DNA from: Streptomyces sp. NBC_00708
GTDB taxonomy: Bacteria > Actinomycetota > Actinomycetes > Streptomycetales > Streptomycetaceae
Assembly (NCBI GenBank): GCA_036226585.1
Contig: CP108997.1
Span: forward strand, 4,960,001 to 5,024,000
Direction: 5' to 3'
DNA: 64,000 nt
The position numbers and the translations under genes were made by a program. Of this stretch, positions 16,866 through 28,862 are shown in pieces. The notes beneath the pieces are model-generated. The model was given only the letters and a program-made list of their open reading frames with translations, searched no databases and had not been told where the DNA came from. Positions within the stretch are counted from its first letter, which is position 1. Each line of letters opens with the position of its first letter.

Positions 16866-18278
16866 GTGCGTGATTACTTGCTGACACTCTGTGTCACGGC
16901 CGCTGTGACCTACCTGCTCACCGGACCGGTGCGCAAGTTCGCCATCGCGGTCGGGGCGATGCCCGCGATCCGTGCGCGGGACGTCCACCGCGAACCGACC
17001 CCGAGGCTCGGCGGCATCGCCATGTTCGGCGGGCTGTGCGCGGGGCTGATCGTCGCCAACCACCTCGCCAACCTCGACGGCGTCTTCGAGCTGTCCAGCG
17101 AACCGCGGGCGCTGCTCTCCGGGGCGGCGCTGATCTGGCTGATCGGTGTCCTGGACGACAAGTTCGAGATCGACGCCCTGATCAAGCTCGGCGGGCAGAT
17201 GCTCGCCGCCGCCGTCATGGTCCTCCAGGGCCTGACGATCCTGTGGCTGCCGATCCCGGGCGTCGGCACCGTGGCCCTCACCCCGTGGCAGGGCACGCTG
17301 CTCACCGTCGCGCTGGTCGTCATCACGATCAACGCGGTCAACTTCGTGGACGGTCTGGACGGGCTCGCGGCCGGCATGGTCCTCATCGCCGCCGCCGCGT
17401 TCTTCCTGTACACCTACCGGCTCTGGTACGGGCACACGATCGAGGCCGCCGCCCCGGCGACGCTCTTCGCGGCGATCCTGATGGGCATGTGCCTCGGCTT
17501 CCTGCCGCACAACATGCACCCGGCCCGGATCTTCATGGGCGACTCGGGCTCGATGCTGATCGGGCTCGTGCTGGCGGCCGGCGCGATCTCGGTGACCGGG
17601 CAGGTCGACCCGGACAACATGAGGCTCTTCGAGGGCAGTGAGCGCCAGGCGACCCACGCGATGCTCCCGGTGTTCATCCCGCTGCTGCTGCCGCTGACCA
17701 TCATCGCGATCCCGGCGGCCGACCTGGTGCTGGCGATCGTGCGGCGGACCTGGAACGGCCAGTCGCCGTTCGCGGCGGACCGCGGCCACCTGCACCACCG
17801 GCTGCTGAACATCGGCCACTCGCACAGCCGGTCGGTGCTGATCATGTACTTCTGGTCGGCGCTGATCGCCTTCGGCGCGGTGGGGTACTCGGTGCACTCG
17901 ACGTCCCTGTGGATCGTCCTGGTGATCGTGGGCCTGAGCGCGCTCGGCCTGATCCTGCTGCTGATGCCGCGCTTCACCCCGCGCGCCCCGCGCTGGGCGG
18001 AGAGCTTCGTCCCGCCGCGCTACCGCCGCAGACGGCGCCGCAGCGAGGGGCCGGGGGCGGCCGCCGCGTCGGACGAGGCCGCGGAGGGCCAACAGGGGCC
18101 CACGGAGGGCCGGATGGGCGCGGACGGACCCGACGGGCCGGGGGATAGTCCGGGAGAGCGCGAGGAGGCCGCAGCGGCCCCGGTCGCCGCGGGCGCCGCG
18201 CACGTCAACGGAGCGACCGCCATCGGCCACCGTTCGCGTATCGCCGACCGCCGGGCGGCCGGTTCCACCCGCCGCTGA
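16866..18278 (+). CDS. WecA/TagO-like polyprenyl-phosphate sugar-1-phosphate transferase
   Basis: This integral membrane enzyme family transfers GlcNAc-1-phosphate (or a related sugar) from UDP to undecaprenyl or decaprenyl phosphate, starting cell-wall glycopolymer synthesis. Ten to eleven membrane segments are evident. Catalytic motifs include LGVLDDKFEID, NAVNFVDGLDGLAAG, NMHPARIFMGDSGSM and RGHLHHRL. After RYRRRRRRS there is an ~80-residue Gly/Ala/Pro-rich tail typical of disordered cytoplasmic extensions. GTG 16866 starts the conserved RDYLLTLCV segment; GTG 16854 is an alternative. The exact sugar and product are not shown by the sequence. Confidence 0.87.
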   Translation: MRDYLLTLCVTAAVTYLLTGPVRKFAIAVGAMPAIRARDVHREPTPRLGGIAMFGGLCAGLIVANHLANLDGVFELSSEPRALLSGAALIWLIGVLDDKFEIDALIKLGGQMLAAAVMVLQGLTILWLPIPGVGTVALTPWQGTLLTVALVVITINAVNFVDGLDGLAAGMVLIAAAAFFLYTYRLWYGHTIEAAAPATLFAAILMGMCLGFLPHNMHPARIFMGDSGSMLIGLVLAAGAISVTGQVDPDNMRLFEGSERQATHAMLPVFIPLLLPLTIIAIPAADLVLAIVRRTWNGQSPFAADRGHLHHRLLNIGHSHSRSVLIMYFWSALIAFGAVGYSVHSTSLWIVLVIVGLSALGLILLLMPRFTPRAPRWAESFVPPRYRRRRRRSEGPGAAAASDEAAEGQQGPTEGRMGADGPDGPGDSPGEREEAAAAPVAAGAAHVNGATAIGHRSRIADRRAAGSTRR

Positions 18279-18325
18279 AACAGTCACGGGCGCCCATTAA
18301 CAGACAAATCGAATGGACGCCTCGC

Positions 18326-18355
18326 TCACACGTGCTCGTTAGCCCTCACGTGTGA
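18326..18355. repeat. 9-bp inverted repeat upstream of the atp operon
   Basis: TCACACGTG (18326-18334) and CACGTGTGA (18347-18355) are perfect complements with a 12-base spacer. It could be the terminator of the WecA-like gene or a regulator site. An overlapping GTGTG/CACAC hairpin at 18350-18367 followed by TTTCTT favours a terminator role. Confidence 0.5.
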
Positions 18356-18395
18356 CAGCAAGCACACTTTCTTGGTAAAGACCTCATCAAATAGT

Positions 18396-18413
18396 TTGTG
18401 ATACCGTTCACGA
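18396..18413. promoter_or_regulatory. Candidate Rex (redox) operator of the atp operon
   Basis: TTGTGATACCGTTCACGA resembles the Rex consensus TGTGAAC-N3-TTCACA: the TGTGA and TTCAC half-site cores are intact and correctly spaced, with three positions off consensus. Rex senses NADH/NAD+ and represses respiratory genes in Streptomyces. The site is about 75 bp before the candidate -10 box of the ATP synthase operon. Confidence 0.5.
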
Positions 18414-18487
18414 AGCCCGGTGACAGAGCCGAAGGACCTGATGTAGCACGGTCCATCGGCCCGAGGCATCGACTCGGACCGGGCCCC

Positions 18488-18493
18488 TACGCT
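18488..18493 (+). promoter_or_regulatory. Candidate -10 box of the atp operon
   Basis: TACGCT fits TANNNT. It ends five bases before an ATG at 18499 that is in frame with atpI, and 47 bases before the better-placed ATG 18541. Confidence 0.4.
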
Positions 18494-18540
18494 CGTCCAT
18501 GACGACACACTGCCCACCCCCTGCAAGCGGAGCTGCCGCC

Positions 18541-18978
18541 ATGCCGTCCAACGACGTCCGGACTCTCCTCCAGACCGCCGTACCCACCGCTGTCGCCGGC
18601 GCCGTAGCCGTCGCGATCAGCGCGGGTGTCGCCGGCGGCAAGGGAGCCCTGGGCGCGGTCTTCGGGACGGTCGTGGTCATCCTCTTCATGGGGATCGGAC
18701 TCGTGGTCCTGCAGCGGACCGCCAGGTCCATGCCCCACCTCTTCCAGGCAATGGGGCTCGCGCTCTACACGGCACAGCTCCTGCTGCTCTTCATCTTCGT
18801 CGCCGTGTTCAAGAACACCTCGCTGTTCAACCCGAAGGCCTTCGCGATCACCCTGGTCGCGACGACCCTCGTGTGGATCGGCGCACAGGCGCGTGCGCAC
18901 ATGAAGTCCAAGATCCTTTACGTGGAACCGGAATCCGACAAGGGTGACAAGCCCGGGAAGCCGGGGTCCGAAGCGTGA
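18541..18978 (+). CDS. atpI: ATP synthase accessory protein I
   Basis: AtpI is a small membrane protein that heads many atp operons and is thought to help c-ring assembly or cation supply. The 145-residue product has four hydrophobic segments and a charged C-terminus, ending KPGKPGSEA. ATG 18541 has a GCGGAG site eight bases upstream; an in-frame ATG at 18499 would add 14 residues and lacks a ribosome-binding site. It precedes atpB by 226 bp. Confidence 0.85.
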   Translation: MPSNDVRTLLQTAVPTAVAGAVAVAISAGVAGGKGALGAVFGTVVVILFMGIGLVVLQRTARSMPHLFQAMGLALYTAQLLLLFIFVAVFKNTSLFNPKAFAITLVATTLVWIGAQARAHMKSKILYVEPESDKGDKPGKPGSEA

Positions 18979-19052
18979 AGGGTAGGGGCGGAATAAGTGC
19001 GGGGTCAGGACCCTGCTATCGTCCGGTTCCAACTGCGGCACTGCGGGCGCGT

Positions 19053-19093
19053 GCATGTGAGCTGACGCCTGCTCGATCGCGAGGCTCACATGC
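19053..19093 (+). other. Hairpin between atpI and atpB
   Basis: GCATGTGAGC (19053-19062) pairs exactly with GCTCACATGC (19084-19093), and an inner CTCG/CGAG stem closes an ATCG loop. There is no T-run, so it is more likely a processing or stability element than a full terminator. It could set different levels for atpI and the structural subunits. Confidence 0.55.
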
Positions 19094-19204
19094 CTGACTG
19101 CCGCTCACACATCCGAAACACCAGTCCAGTGCCGAACCGCGGCTGCGCGCCGCGCCGACACAACGAGGTTGCCGTACCTATGCGCCACGCTGAAGGAGCC
19201 CGCG

Positions 19205-20343
<1,139 letters not shown>

Positions 20344-20380
20344 CCGGTCGCGAACAGCCCATTCGACGGAAGGCACTGAC

Positions 20381-20926
20381 GTGAACCAGCTGGTTCAGCT
20401 CGCGGCGGAGGAAGCGGAAAACCCGCTCATTCCGCCGATCCCTGAGCTCGTCATCGGCCTCATCGCTTTCGTCATCGTCTTCGGCTTCCTCGCCAAGAAG
20501 CTCCTCCCGAACATCAACAAGGTTCTGGAAGAGCGCGGCAAGGCCATCGAAGGCGCTATCGAAGAGGCTGATGCGGCCCGGACCGAGGCCCAGAGCGTGC
20601 TCGAGCAGTACAAGGCTCAGCTCGCCGAGGCCCGTCACGAAGCCGCTCGTCTGCGCCAGGAGGCGCAGGAGCAGGGCGCCGTGATCCTGCAGGAAATGCG
20701 CGAGGAGGGGCAGCGCCAGCGCGACGAGATCGTCGCCGCCGGCCACGCCCAGATCGAGACCGACCGCAAGGCCGCCGCCGCCGCGCTGCGCCAGGACGTG
20801 GGCAAGCTCGCCACCGACCTGGCCGGCAAGCTCGTCGGCGAGTCCCTCGAGGACCACGCCCGGCAGAGTGGCACGGTCGACCGGTTCCTCGACGAGCTCG
20901 AAGCGAAGGCCGAGGCCGTCCGATGA
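20381..20926 (+). CDS. atpF: ATP synthase Fo subunit b
   Basis: Subunit b is the peripheral stalk. The 181-residue protein has one N-terminal membrane helix (IGLIAFVIVFGFLAKK, about residues 27-43) followed by a long Ala/Glu/Gln-rich coiled-coil helix. GTG 20381 follows GGAAGG. Its stop overlaps the atpH start codon (ATGA). Confidence 0.96.
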   Translation: MNQLVQLAAEEAENPLIPPIPELVIGLIAFVIVFGFLAKKLLPNINKVLEERGKAIEGAIEEADAARTEAQSVLEQYKAQLAEARHEAARLRQEAQEQGAVILQEMREEGQRQRDEIVAAGHAQIETDRKAAAAALRQDVGKLATDLAGKLVGESLEDHARQSGTVDRFLDELEAKAEAVR

Positions 20927-21738
20927 ACAGCGCGAGCCGCGAGGCACTGGCTGCCGCACGCGAGCGCCTCGACGCGCTGACCGACAACACGTCGGTCGAC
21001 GCGGCGAAGCTCGCCGAGGACCTGGCCGGCGTCACGGCGCTGCTGCACCGCGAGGTGTCGCTGCGCCGGGTCCTGACCGACCCGGCGCAGCCGGGCGAGG
21101 CCAGGGCCGAGCTGGCAGGCCGCCTGCTCGGCGGCCAGGTGGGCGGCGAAGCCGTCGACCTGGTCACCGGCATGGTCCGCTCGCGCTGGTCGCAGTCGCG
21201 CGACCTGGTCGACTCGGTCGAGGAACTGGCGAACACCGCCGACCTCACCGCCGCCCAGCGCAACGGCGACCTGGACGACGTCGAGGACGAGCTCTTCCGG
21301 TTCGGCCGCATCGTCGCCTCGGACACCGGTCTGCGCGCCGCGCTCACCAGCCGGACCGCGCCCCCCGCCGCCAAGGGCGAGCTGCTCCGCAGCCTGCTCG
21401 GCGGCAAGGCGCGGCCCACCACCGAGCGCCTCATCACGCGGCTTGTCACCCAGCCGCGTGGACGTAGCCTGGAAGCGGGACTCGACTCCCTCTCCAAGCT
21501 CGCCGCGGAGCGCCGGGAGCGCATGGTCGCCATCGTCACCTCGGCGGTGCCGCTCAGCGACCGGCAGAAGCAGCGCCTGGGTGCGGCCCTGGCGAAGATC
21601 TACGGCCGCCAGATGCACCTGAACCTGGACGTGGACCCCGAGGTCCTCGGCGGGATCGCGGTGCGGGTCGGCGACGAGGTCATCAACGGCACCGTCGCGG
21701 AGCGCCTCGACGAGGCGGCCCGTCGCATGGCCGGCTGA
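20923..21738 (+). CDS. atpH: ATP synthase F1 subunit delta
   Basis: Delta links the peripheral stalk to the top of F1. The 271-residue product is longer than the ~177-residue E. coli protein, as is usual for actinobacteria, because of an extended N-terminal part. The C-terminal conserved region [18 protein letters not shown] is clear. The start overlaps the atpF stop by four bases. Confidence 0.93.
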   Translation: MNSASREALAAARERLDALTDNTSVDAAKLAEDLAGVTALLHREVSLRRVLTDPAQPGEARAELAGRLLGGQVGGEAVDLVTGMVRSRWSQSRDLVDSVEELANTADLTAAQRNGDLDDVEDELFRFGRIVASDTGLRAALTSRTAPPAAKGELLRSLLGGKARPTTERLITRLVTQPRGRSLEAGLDSLSKLAAERRERMVAIVTSAVPLSDRQKQRLGAALAKIYGRQMHLNLDVDPEVLGGIAVRVGDEVINGTVAERLDEAARRMAG

Positions 21739-21810
21739 CACAGGCGCAGCGCAACAGAACAGAGCAAGACCAGCGGCCCGGTTGGGCCGTGCAGAAACTG
21801 CAGAAGATTC

Positions 21811-21828
21811 CTGGGGGTCGGCCCCCAG
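21811..21828 (+). repeat. GC-rich hairpin resembling an interspersed Streptomyces repeat
   Basis: CTGGGGG and CCCCCAG pair around a TCGG loop in the atpH-atpA spacer, followed by ACCCCCTTAAG. The element resembles part of the repeat at 63394-63468. It sits 48 bp before the atpA start. Confidence 0.45.
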
Positions 21829-21875
21829 ACCCCCTTAAGAAACTTCGGGCCCAACAAGGAGAGCAGGGAACCCAG

Positions 21876-23447
21876 ATGGCGGAGCTCACGATCCGGCCGG
21901 AGGAGATCCGGGACGCGCTGGAGAACTTTGTCCAGTCGTACCAGCCGGACGCGGCCTCGCGCGAGGAGGTCGGTACGGTCAGCGTTGCCGGCGACGGCAT
22001 CGCGAAGGTGGAGGGCCTGCCCTCCGCCATGGCGAACGAGCTGCTGAAGTTCGAGGACGGCACCCTCGGTCTCGCCCTCAACCTCGAGGAGCGCGAGATC
22101 GGTGCGATCGTCCTCGGCGAGTTCAGCGGCATCGAGGAGGGCCAGCCGGTGCAGCGCACCGGTGAGGTGCTCTCCGTCGGCGTCGGCGAGGGTTACCTCG
22201 GCCGCGTCGTCGACCCGCTCGGCAACCCGATCGACGGTCTCGGCGAGATCGCGACCGACGGCCGCCGCGCCCTCGAGCTGCAGGCCCCTGGCGTCATGGT
22301 CCGTAAGTCGGTGCACGAGCCGATGCAGACCGGCTACAAGGCCGTCGACGCCATGGTGCCGATCGGCCGCGGCCAGCGTCAGCTGATCATCGGCGACCGT
22401 CAGACGGGTAAGACCGCTCTGGCCGTCGACACGATCATCAACCAGCGCGACAACTGGCGCTCGGGCGACGTGAACAAGCAGGTGCGCTGCATCTACGTCG
22501 CCATCGGTCAGAAGGGCTCCACCATCGCCTCCGTGCGCGGTGCCCTCGAAGAGGCCGGCGCGCTCGAGTACACGACCATCGTCGCCGCCCCGGCGTCCGA
22601 CCCGGCCGGCTTCAAGTACCTGGCGCCGTACACCGGTTCGGCCATCGGCCAGCACTGGATGTACCAGGGCAAGCACGTCCTGATCATCTTCGACGACCTC
22701 TCGAAGCAGGCCGACGCCTACCGCGCCGTGTCCCTGCTGCTGCGCCGTCCGCCGGGCCGCGAGGCCTACCCGGGCGACGTCTTCTACCTCCACTCGCGTC
22801 TGCTGGAGCGCTGCGCCAAGCTCTCCGACGACATGGGTGCGGGTTCGATGACGGGCCTCCCGATCGTCGAGACCAAGGCGAACGACGTGTCGGCGTTCAT
22901 TCCGACCAACGTCATCTCCATCACCGACGGCCAGTGCTTCCTGGAGTCCGACCTGTTCAACGCCGGCCAGCGTCCGGCCCTGAACGTCGGTATCTCGGTC
23001 TCCCGCGTCGGTGGCTCCGCCCAGCACAAGGCCATGCGCCAGGTGTCCGGCCGGCTCCGCGTGGACCTCGCCCAGTACCGCGAGCTGGAGGCGTTCGCCG
23101 CCTTCGGTTCCGACCTGGACGCGGCCTCGAAGGCCTCGCTGGAGCGCGGTAAGCGCATGGTCGAGCTGCTGAAGCAGCCGCAGTACGCCCCGTTCCCGGT
23201 CGAGGAGCAGGTCGTCTCCGTCTGGGCCGGCACCAACGGCAAGATGGACGACGTCCCGGTCGAGGACATCCGCCGCTTCGAGTCGGAGCTGCTGGAGTAC
23301 CTGCGCCGCGAGCGCAAGGACCTCCTCACCAGCATCCGCGAGGGCGCCAAGATGTCCGACGACACGCTGCAGGCGATCGCCGACGCCGTCGCCGCCTTCA
23401 AGCAGCAGTTCGAGACCTCGGACGGCAAGCTCCTGGGCGAGGGCTGA
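21876..23447 (+). CDS. atpA: ATP synthase F1 subunit alpha
   Basis: Alpha is the non-catalytic nucleotide-binding subunit. The 523-residue protein shows Walker [11 protein letters not shown], the IYVAIGQK strand, Walker B VLIIFDDL and the PAINVGxSVSRVG-like catalytic-interface segment here as [17 protein letters not shown] 21876 follows AAGGAGAGCAGGG; the open frame extends further upstream through a GC-rich hairpin and is not coding there. Confidence 0.97.
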   Translation: MAELTIRPEEIRDALENFVQSYQPDAASREEVGTVSVAGDGIAKVEGLPSAMANELLKFEDGTLGLALNLEEREIGAIVLGEFSGIEEGQPVQRTGEVLSVGVGEGYLGRVVDPLGNPIDGLGEIATDGRRALELQAPGVMVRKSVHEPMQTGYKAVDAMVPIGRGQRQLIIGDRQTGKTALAVDTIINQRDNWRSGDVNKQVRCIYVAIGQKGSTIASVRGALEEAGALEYTTIVAAPASDPAGFKYLAPYTGSAIGQHWMYQGKHVLIIFDDLSKQADAYRAVSLLLRRPPGREAYPGDVFYLHSRLLERCAKLSDDMGAGSMTGLPIVETKANDVSAFIPTNVISITDGQCFLESDLFNAGQRPALNVGISVSRVGGSAQHKAMRQVSGRLRVDLAQYRELEAFAAFGSDLDAASKASLERGKRMVELLKQPQYAPFPVEEQVVSVWAGTNGKMDDVPVEDIRRFESELLEYLRRERKDLLTSIREGAKMSDDTLQAIADAVAAFKQQFETSDGKLLGEG

Positions 23448-23450
23448 TCG

Positions 23451-25807
<2,357 letters not shown>

Positions 25808-25821
25808 GCCCCCGGCTCACC

Positions 25822-25850
25822 GAGGGGGGCGGGTGCGTCCCGTCCCCCTC
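25822..25850 (+). terminator. Hairpin between atpD and atpC
   Basis: GAGGGGGGCGGG (25822-25833) and CCCGTCCCCCTC (25839-25850) form a 12-bp stem with one mismatch. No T-run follows. It may attenuate read-through or stabilise the upstream mRNA, lowering epsilon relative to beta. A TAGAAT hexamer at 25862 could give atpC its own promoter. Confidence 0.5.
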
Positions 25851-25916
25851 ACCACGCCCCGTAGAATTGACCCAACACCCGGCACGACCGCCGGGTGGTG
25901 ACCCGAGGAGCCACCC

Positions 25917-26291
25917 TTGGCTGCTGAGCTGCACGTCGAGCTGGTCGCCGCGGACCGCAGTGTCTGGTCCGGCGAGGCCACCCTGGTCGTCGCGCGCACC
26001 ACGTCCGGCGACATCGGCGTCATGCCCGGTCACCAGCCGCTTCTGGGTGTGCTGGAATCGGGCCCGGTGACGATCCGTACGAGCGACGGCGGCACCGTCG
26101 TCGCCGCGGTACACGGCGGTTTCATCTCGTTCGCGGACGACAAGCTGTCGCTTCTCGCCGAGATCGCCGAGCTTGCCGACGAGATCGACGTCCAGCGCGC
26201 CGAGCGTGCGCTGGAGCGTGCGAAGTCGGACACGGACGCCGCTTCCGAGCGGCGCGCCGAGGTACGACTGCGTGCGGTGGCGGCACACTAG
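25917..26291 (+). CDS. atpC: ATP synthase F1 subunit epsilon
   Basis: Epsilon joins the rotor and inhibits reverse ATP hydrolysis. The 124-residue protein has the N-terminal beta sandwich (ELHVELVAADRSVWSG, PGHQPLLG) and a short C-terminal helical pair. The start is TTG at 25917 with GAGGAG eight bases upstream (25903-25908). It lies 109 bp after atpD and is followed by the operon terminator. Confidence 0.95.
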   Translation: MAAELHVELVAADRSVWSGEATLVVARTTSGDIGVMPGHQPLLGVLESGPVTIRTSDGGTVVAAVHGGFISFADDKLSLLAEIAELADEIDVQRAERALERAKSDTDAASERRAEVRLRAVAAH

Positions 26292-26313
26292 CCACCCCAC
26301 GACATGGCTTTAC

Positions 26314-26365
26314 CCTCAGCCGCGGCCCGTTCCGGAGACCCCTCCGGACCGTGTCGCGGCTGAGG
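26314..26365 (+). terminator. Terminator of the atp operon
   Basis: An 11-bp perfect outer stem (CCTCAGCCGCG at 26314-26324 with 26355-26365) encloses an inner TCCGGAG/CTCCGGA stem. It begins 22 bp after the atpC stop. Confidence 0.8.
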
Positions 26366-26431
26366 CGATGCAGATGCAGATACGGTTCGGGCGGTATCCG
26401 TTTACTCGACGACGCGAGGAGGTCGGTGGAG

Positions 26432-26878
26432 ATGTTCCTCGCGCTGTGGGTGGGCGGGCTGGTCGTCGCACTGGTCGCGGTGGGGCTCTTCGTCTTCGGT
26501 CTGCGCCGGCGGCTGATTCAGCGCTCCGGTGGGACCTTCGACTGCAGCCTGCGGTGGGACGTACCCGAGGAGCCCGATCTGTCGGGCAAGGGCTGGGTGT
26601 ACGGCGTCGCCCGGTACAGCGGCGACAAGGTGAACTGGTTCCGGGTCTTCAGCTACTCCCCGCGTCCGCGCCGGGTGCTGGAGCGCTCCGCGATCGAGGT
26701 CGTCGCCCGCCGCATGCCGGAGGGCGAGGAGGAGCTGGCGCTGCTCTCCGACGCCATCGTGCTCGGCTGTCTCCACCGGGAGACCCGCCTGGAGCTGGCG
26801 ATGAGCGAGGACGCGCTGACCGGATTCCTCGCGTGGCTGGAGGCGGCCCCTCCCGGCCAGAGGGTCAACGTCGCCTAG
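26432..26878 (+). CDS. DUF2550-family membrane-anchored protein
   Basis: The 148-residue product has one N-terminal membrane helix (about residues 2-22) then a basic stop-transfer RRRLIQRSGG and a cytoplasmic domain with CSLRWDVPE, GWVYGVARY and RPRRVLERSAIEVVARR. This matches DUF2550 proteins found after atpC in actinomycetes; function is unknown. I chose ATG 26432 because GAGGAGG lies nine bases upstream; the frame is open back to 26351. Its stop codon overlaps that of the convergent hydrolase gene. Confidence 0.85.
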   Translation: MFLALWVGGLVVALVAVGLFVFGLRRRLIQRSGGTFDCSLRWDVPEEPDLSGKGWVYGVARYSGDKVNWFRVFSYSPRPRRVLERSAIEVVARRMPEGEEELALLSDAIVLGCLHRETRLELAMSEDALTGFLAWLEAAPPGQRVNVA

Positions 26879-27960
26879 CGGGCGGCGGTGGGGCGGTTCT
26901 CGATCGCCGGGCGGACCCGGGTCAGCATCAGGTCCAGGAAGCGGTCCGGGTGCCGGAACGACGCGAAGTGGCTCGCCTCGTCGATGAGCGCGAAGTCCTT
27001 GACCGGGGCCGTGACGGCCTCGTAGAACGCGTGCGCCGGCTCCGGCGGCGTCAGGACGTCGTGCGCCCCCTGGAAGACGAAGAACGGCAGGGCGAACTCC
27101 GTGCCCTCGGCCCACTCGTCGATCCCCACGGCCTCCGGCGCGACGCGCTCCGAGAAGGTCATGCCCCGCATGTAGGAGCGCAGCCCGCGCAAGGTGTGCA
27201 GCGGTGAGAACCACAGCGAGCGGACCACCACGGTCTTCATGGTGCCGTAGGTCAGCGGGTCGGACGTCACGACGATCTTCGCGCGGGCCGACCACTGTTC
27301 CGGCGTCCAGGCGGCAGGGTCGGGGCCCATCGCGGTGATGGCGGCCAGGTCCTTGCGCTTGCCGGCCGCCCGCAACCGTTCCAGCAGGGCGTCGTGGGCG
27401 CCTCGGTCGCGGCCGCCGCCGTAGATGTTCTGGTCGGTGCCGACGTACGCGGAGTACAGCTCGGGGTGCAGCCGGGCCAGCCGCAGCCCGAGAACCGTGC
27501 CGAACGAGTTGGCCACCAGGAGCACCTTGTCGACGCCCATCCGGTCCCGGACGTGGGCGGTGACCTCCAGGGCGTCCGCGTACAGCCGGTCGAGGGTGAT
27601 CTCGCCCTGGCCGTCGGCGCCGTGCGCGGCGAAGGTCCGCCCGGCGCCGCGCATGTCCCAGCGGACCAGGGTGAAGTGCTTCTCCCAGCCCCGGGTGCGC
27701 GGCAGGAAGATGTGGTTGGCGGCGCCGGGTCCGCCGTGGATCTCCAGGATCACCGGGTTGGCGCGGTCGTCGCCGCGTACCGAGATCCACTGGTCGATGC
27801 CGCCGATCCGGACGAACCCCGACTCGTCGATCCCGTTCGGCGCGGTGATGCGCAGCTTCCTGGCGTGGGCGGTGCGCCTGAGCTGCCGGTAGCCCAGCAT
27901 GCCCGCGGCGGGTCCGGCGATCAGGGTGGCGGCGGAGGCGGTGACAAGCGTGGCCAGCAT
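26875..27960 (-). CDS. Alpha/beta hydrolase, proline iminopeptidase-like
   Basis: The 361-residue product begins with a hydrophobic segment (MLATLVTASAATLIAG) that may anchor or export it, then an alpha/beta hydrolase domain. The oxyanion motif HGGPGAANH, the RWDMRGAGRT segment, the nucleophile elbow VANSFGT and the catalytic His in EASHFASF are typical of the S33 aminopeptidase and epoxide-hydrolase-like group. Substrate unknown. ATG 27960 follows AAGGAG. It is transcribed away from a TetR gene across a 99-bp AT-rich spacer with inverted repeats, which suggests control by that regulator. Confidence 0.85.
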   Translation of the reverse strand: MLATLVTASAATLIAGPAAGMLGYRQLRRTAHARKLRITAPNGIDESGFVRIGGIDQWISVRGDDRANPVILEIHGGPGAANHIFLPRTRGWEKHFTLVRWDMRGAGRTFAAHGADGQGEITLDRLYADALEVTAHVRDRMGVDKVLLVANSFGTVLGLRLARLHPELYSAYVGTDQNIYGGGRDRGAHDALLERLRAAGKRKDLAAITAMGPDPAAWTPEQWSARAKIVVTSDPLTYGTMKTVVVRSLWFSPLHTLRGLRSYMRGMTFSERVAPEAVGIDEWAEGTEFALPFFVFQGAHDVLTPPEPAHAFYEAVTAPVKDFALIDEASHFASFRHPDRFLDLMLTRVRPAIENRPTAAR

Positions 27961-27968
27961 GGCTGACT

Positions 27969-28017
27969 CCTTAAACTGTTTATGGCCTAAGCGGTTGCGT
28001 TTAAGGTATATACAGTT
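27969..28017. promoter_or_regulatory. Candidate TetR operators in a divergent promoter
   Basis: The hydrolase-TetR spacer is strikingly AT-rich. It holds the near-palindrome TAAACTGTTTA (27972-27982), inverted CCTTAAAC/GTTTAAGG arms (27969-27976, 27999-28006), inverted AACTGT/ACAGTT arms, and a TATATA box near 28007. These are plausible operators and promoters for both genes. Confidence 0.55.
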
Positions 28018-28059
28018 GTTCGGCGGTGTCAACCGTCCGACGGGACCAGGGAGGACGAG

Positions 28060-28842
28060 ATGGCCGGTGCGGCCGGGAGCGGCAAGGGGAGCGGTACGCG
28101 GGAGGGGCGCGCGGGAGGCAAGCGGTCCGGGCCGAGGGACATGGCGGCCGGGGTGGCGCTGCTCTGGGGCGAGCGGGAGCGGCCGGCCCGGGGCCCCAAG
28201 CCGTCGCTGACCCCGCGCCGGATCGCCGACGAGGCGGTCGCGGTGGCCGACGCCGAGGGATTCGACGCCGTCTCGATGGGGCGGGTCGCGGCCGGGCTCG
28301 GGGTCTCGGGGATGGCGCTCTACCGCTATGTGCCCGGCAAGAGCGAGCTGGTCGAGCTGATGGTGGAGGTCGTCCTCGCCGATGTGCCCGACCTGACGGA
28401 CGAGGGGCCGGGGTGGCGGGAGCGGCTGGCCGCCTGGAGCCGCCGGTCCTGGCAGGTGTACGCCGACCATCCCTGGCTGCTGGCGGCCACCGCGATGCGC
28501 CGCCAGATCATGGGCCCCCACCAGCTCGGCTGGCTGGACGCGGCGCACGCGGCGCTGGAGCCGACCGGTCTCGGCGCGGCCGACCGGCAGCGGGTCATCG
28601 TGCTCCTGATCGGCCAGGTGCGCAGCCTCGCCCAGCAGTCGGCGGACTTCGACGCGGAGCACGCCCGCGAGTGGGGCCGGCTGACGGGCGAACTCCTGGA
28701 GCGGCACGCCGACCGGTTTCCCGCGCTGACCCGGGCCATCGCGGACGGGGCGTTCGAGTCGAGCGGCCTCGAATCGCTGGACTTCGGTCTCGACCGCATC
28801 CTGGACGGCGTCCAGGTGATGATCGACGAGGCGTCCGCGTAG
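28060..28842 (+). CDS. TetR-family transcriptional regulator
   Basis: The 260-residue protein has a disordered Gly/Ser/Arg-rich N-terminus of about 45 residues, then a TetR helix-turn-helix (RRIADEAVAVADAEG to GVSGMALYRYVPGKSELV, about residues 52-100) and an all-helical ligand domain like that of TetR itself. ATG 28060 follows GGAGGACGAG. It faces the hydrolase gene and probably represses it; the ligand is unknown. Confidence 0.87.
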   Translation: MAGAAGSGKGSGTREGRAGGKRSGPRDMAAGVALLWGERERPARGPKPSLTPRRIADEAVAVADAEGFDAVSMGRVAAGLGVSGMALYRYVPGKSELVELMVEVVLADVPDLTDEGPGWRERLAAWSRRSWQVYADHPWLLAATAMRRQIMGPHQLGWLDAAHAALEPTGLGAADRQRVIVLLIGQVRSLAQQSADFDAEHAREWGRLTGELLERHADRFPALTRAIADGAFESSGLESLDFGLDRILDGVQVMIDEASA

Positions 28843-28862
28843 ACCGCCGGGAACGCCGAGAA

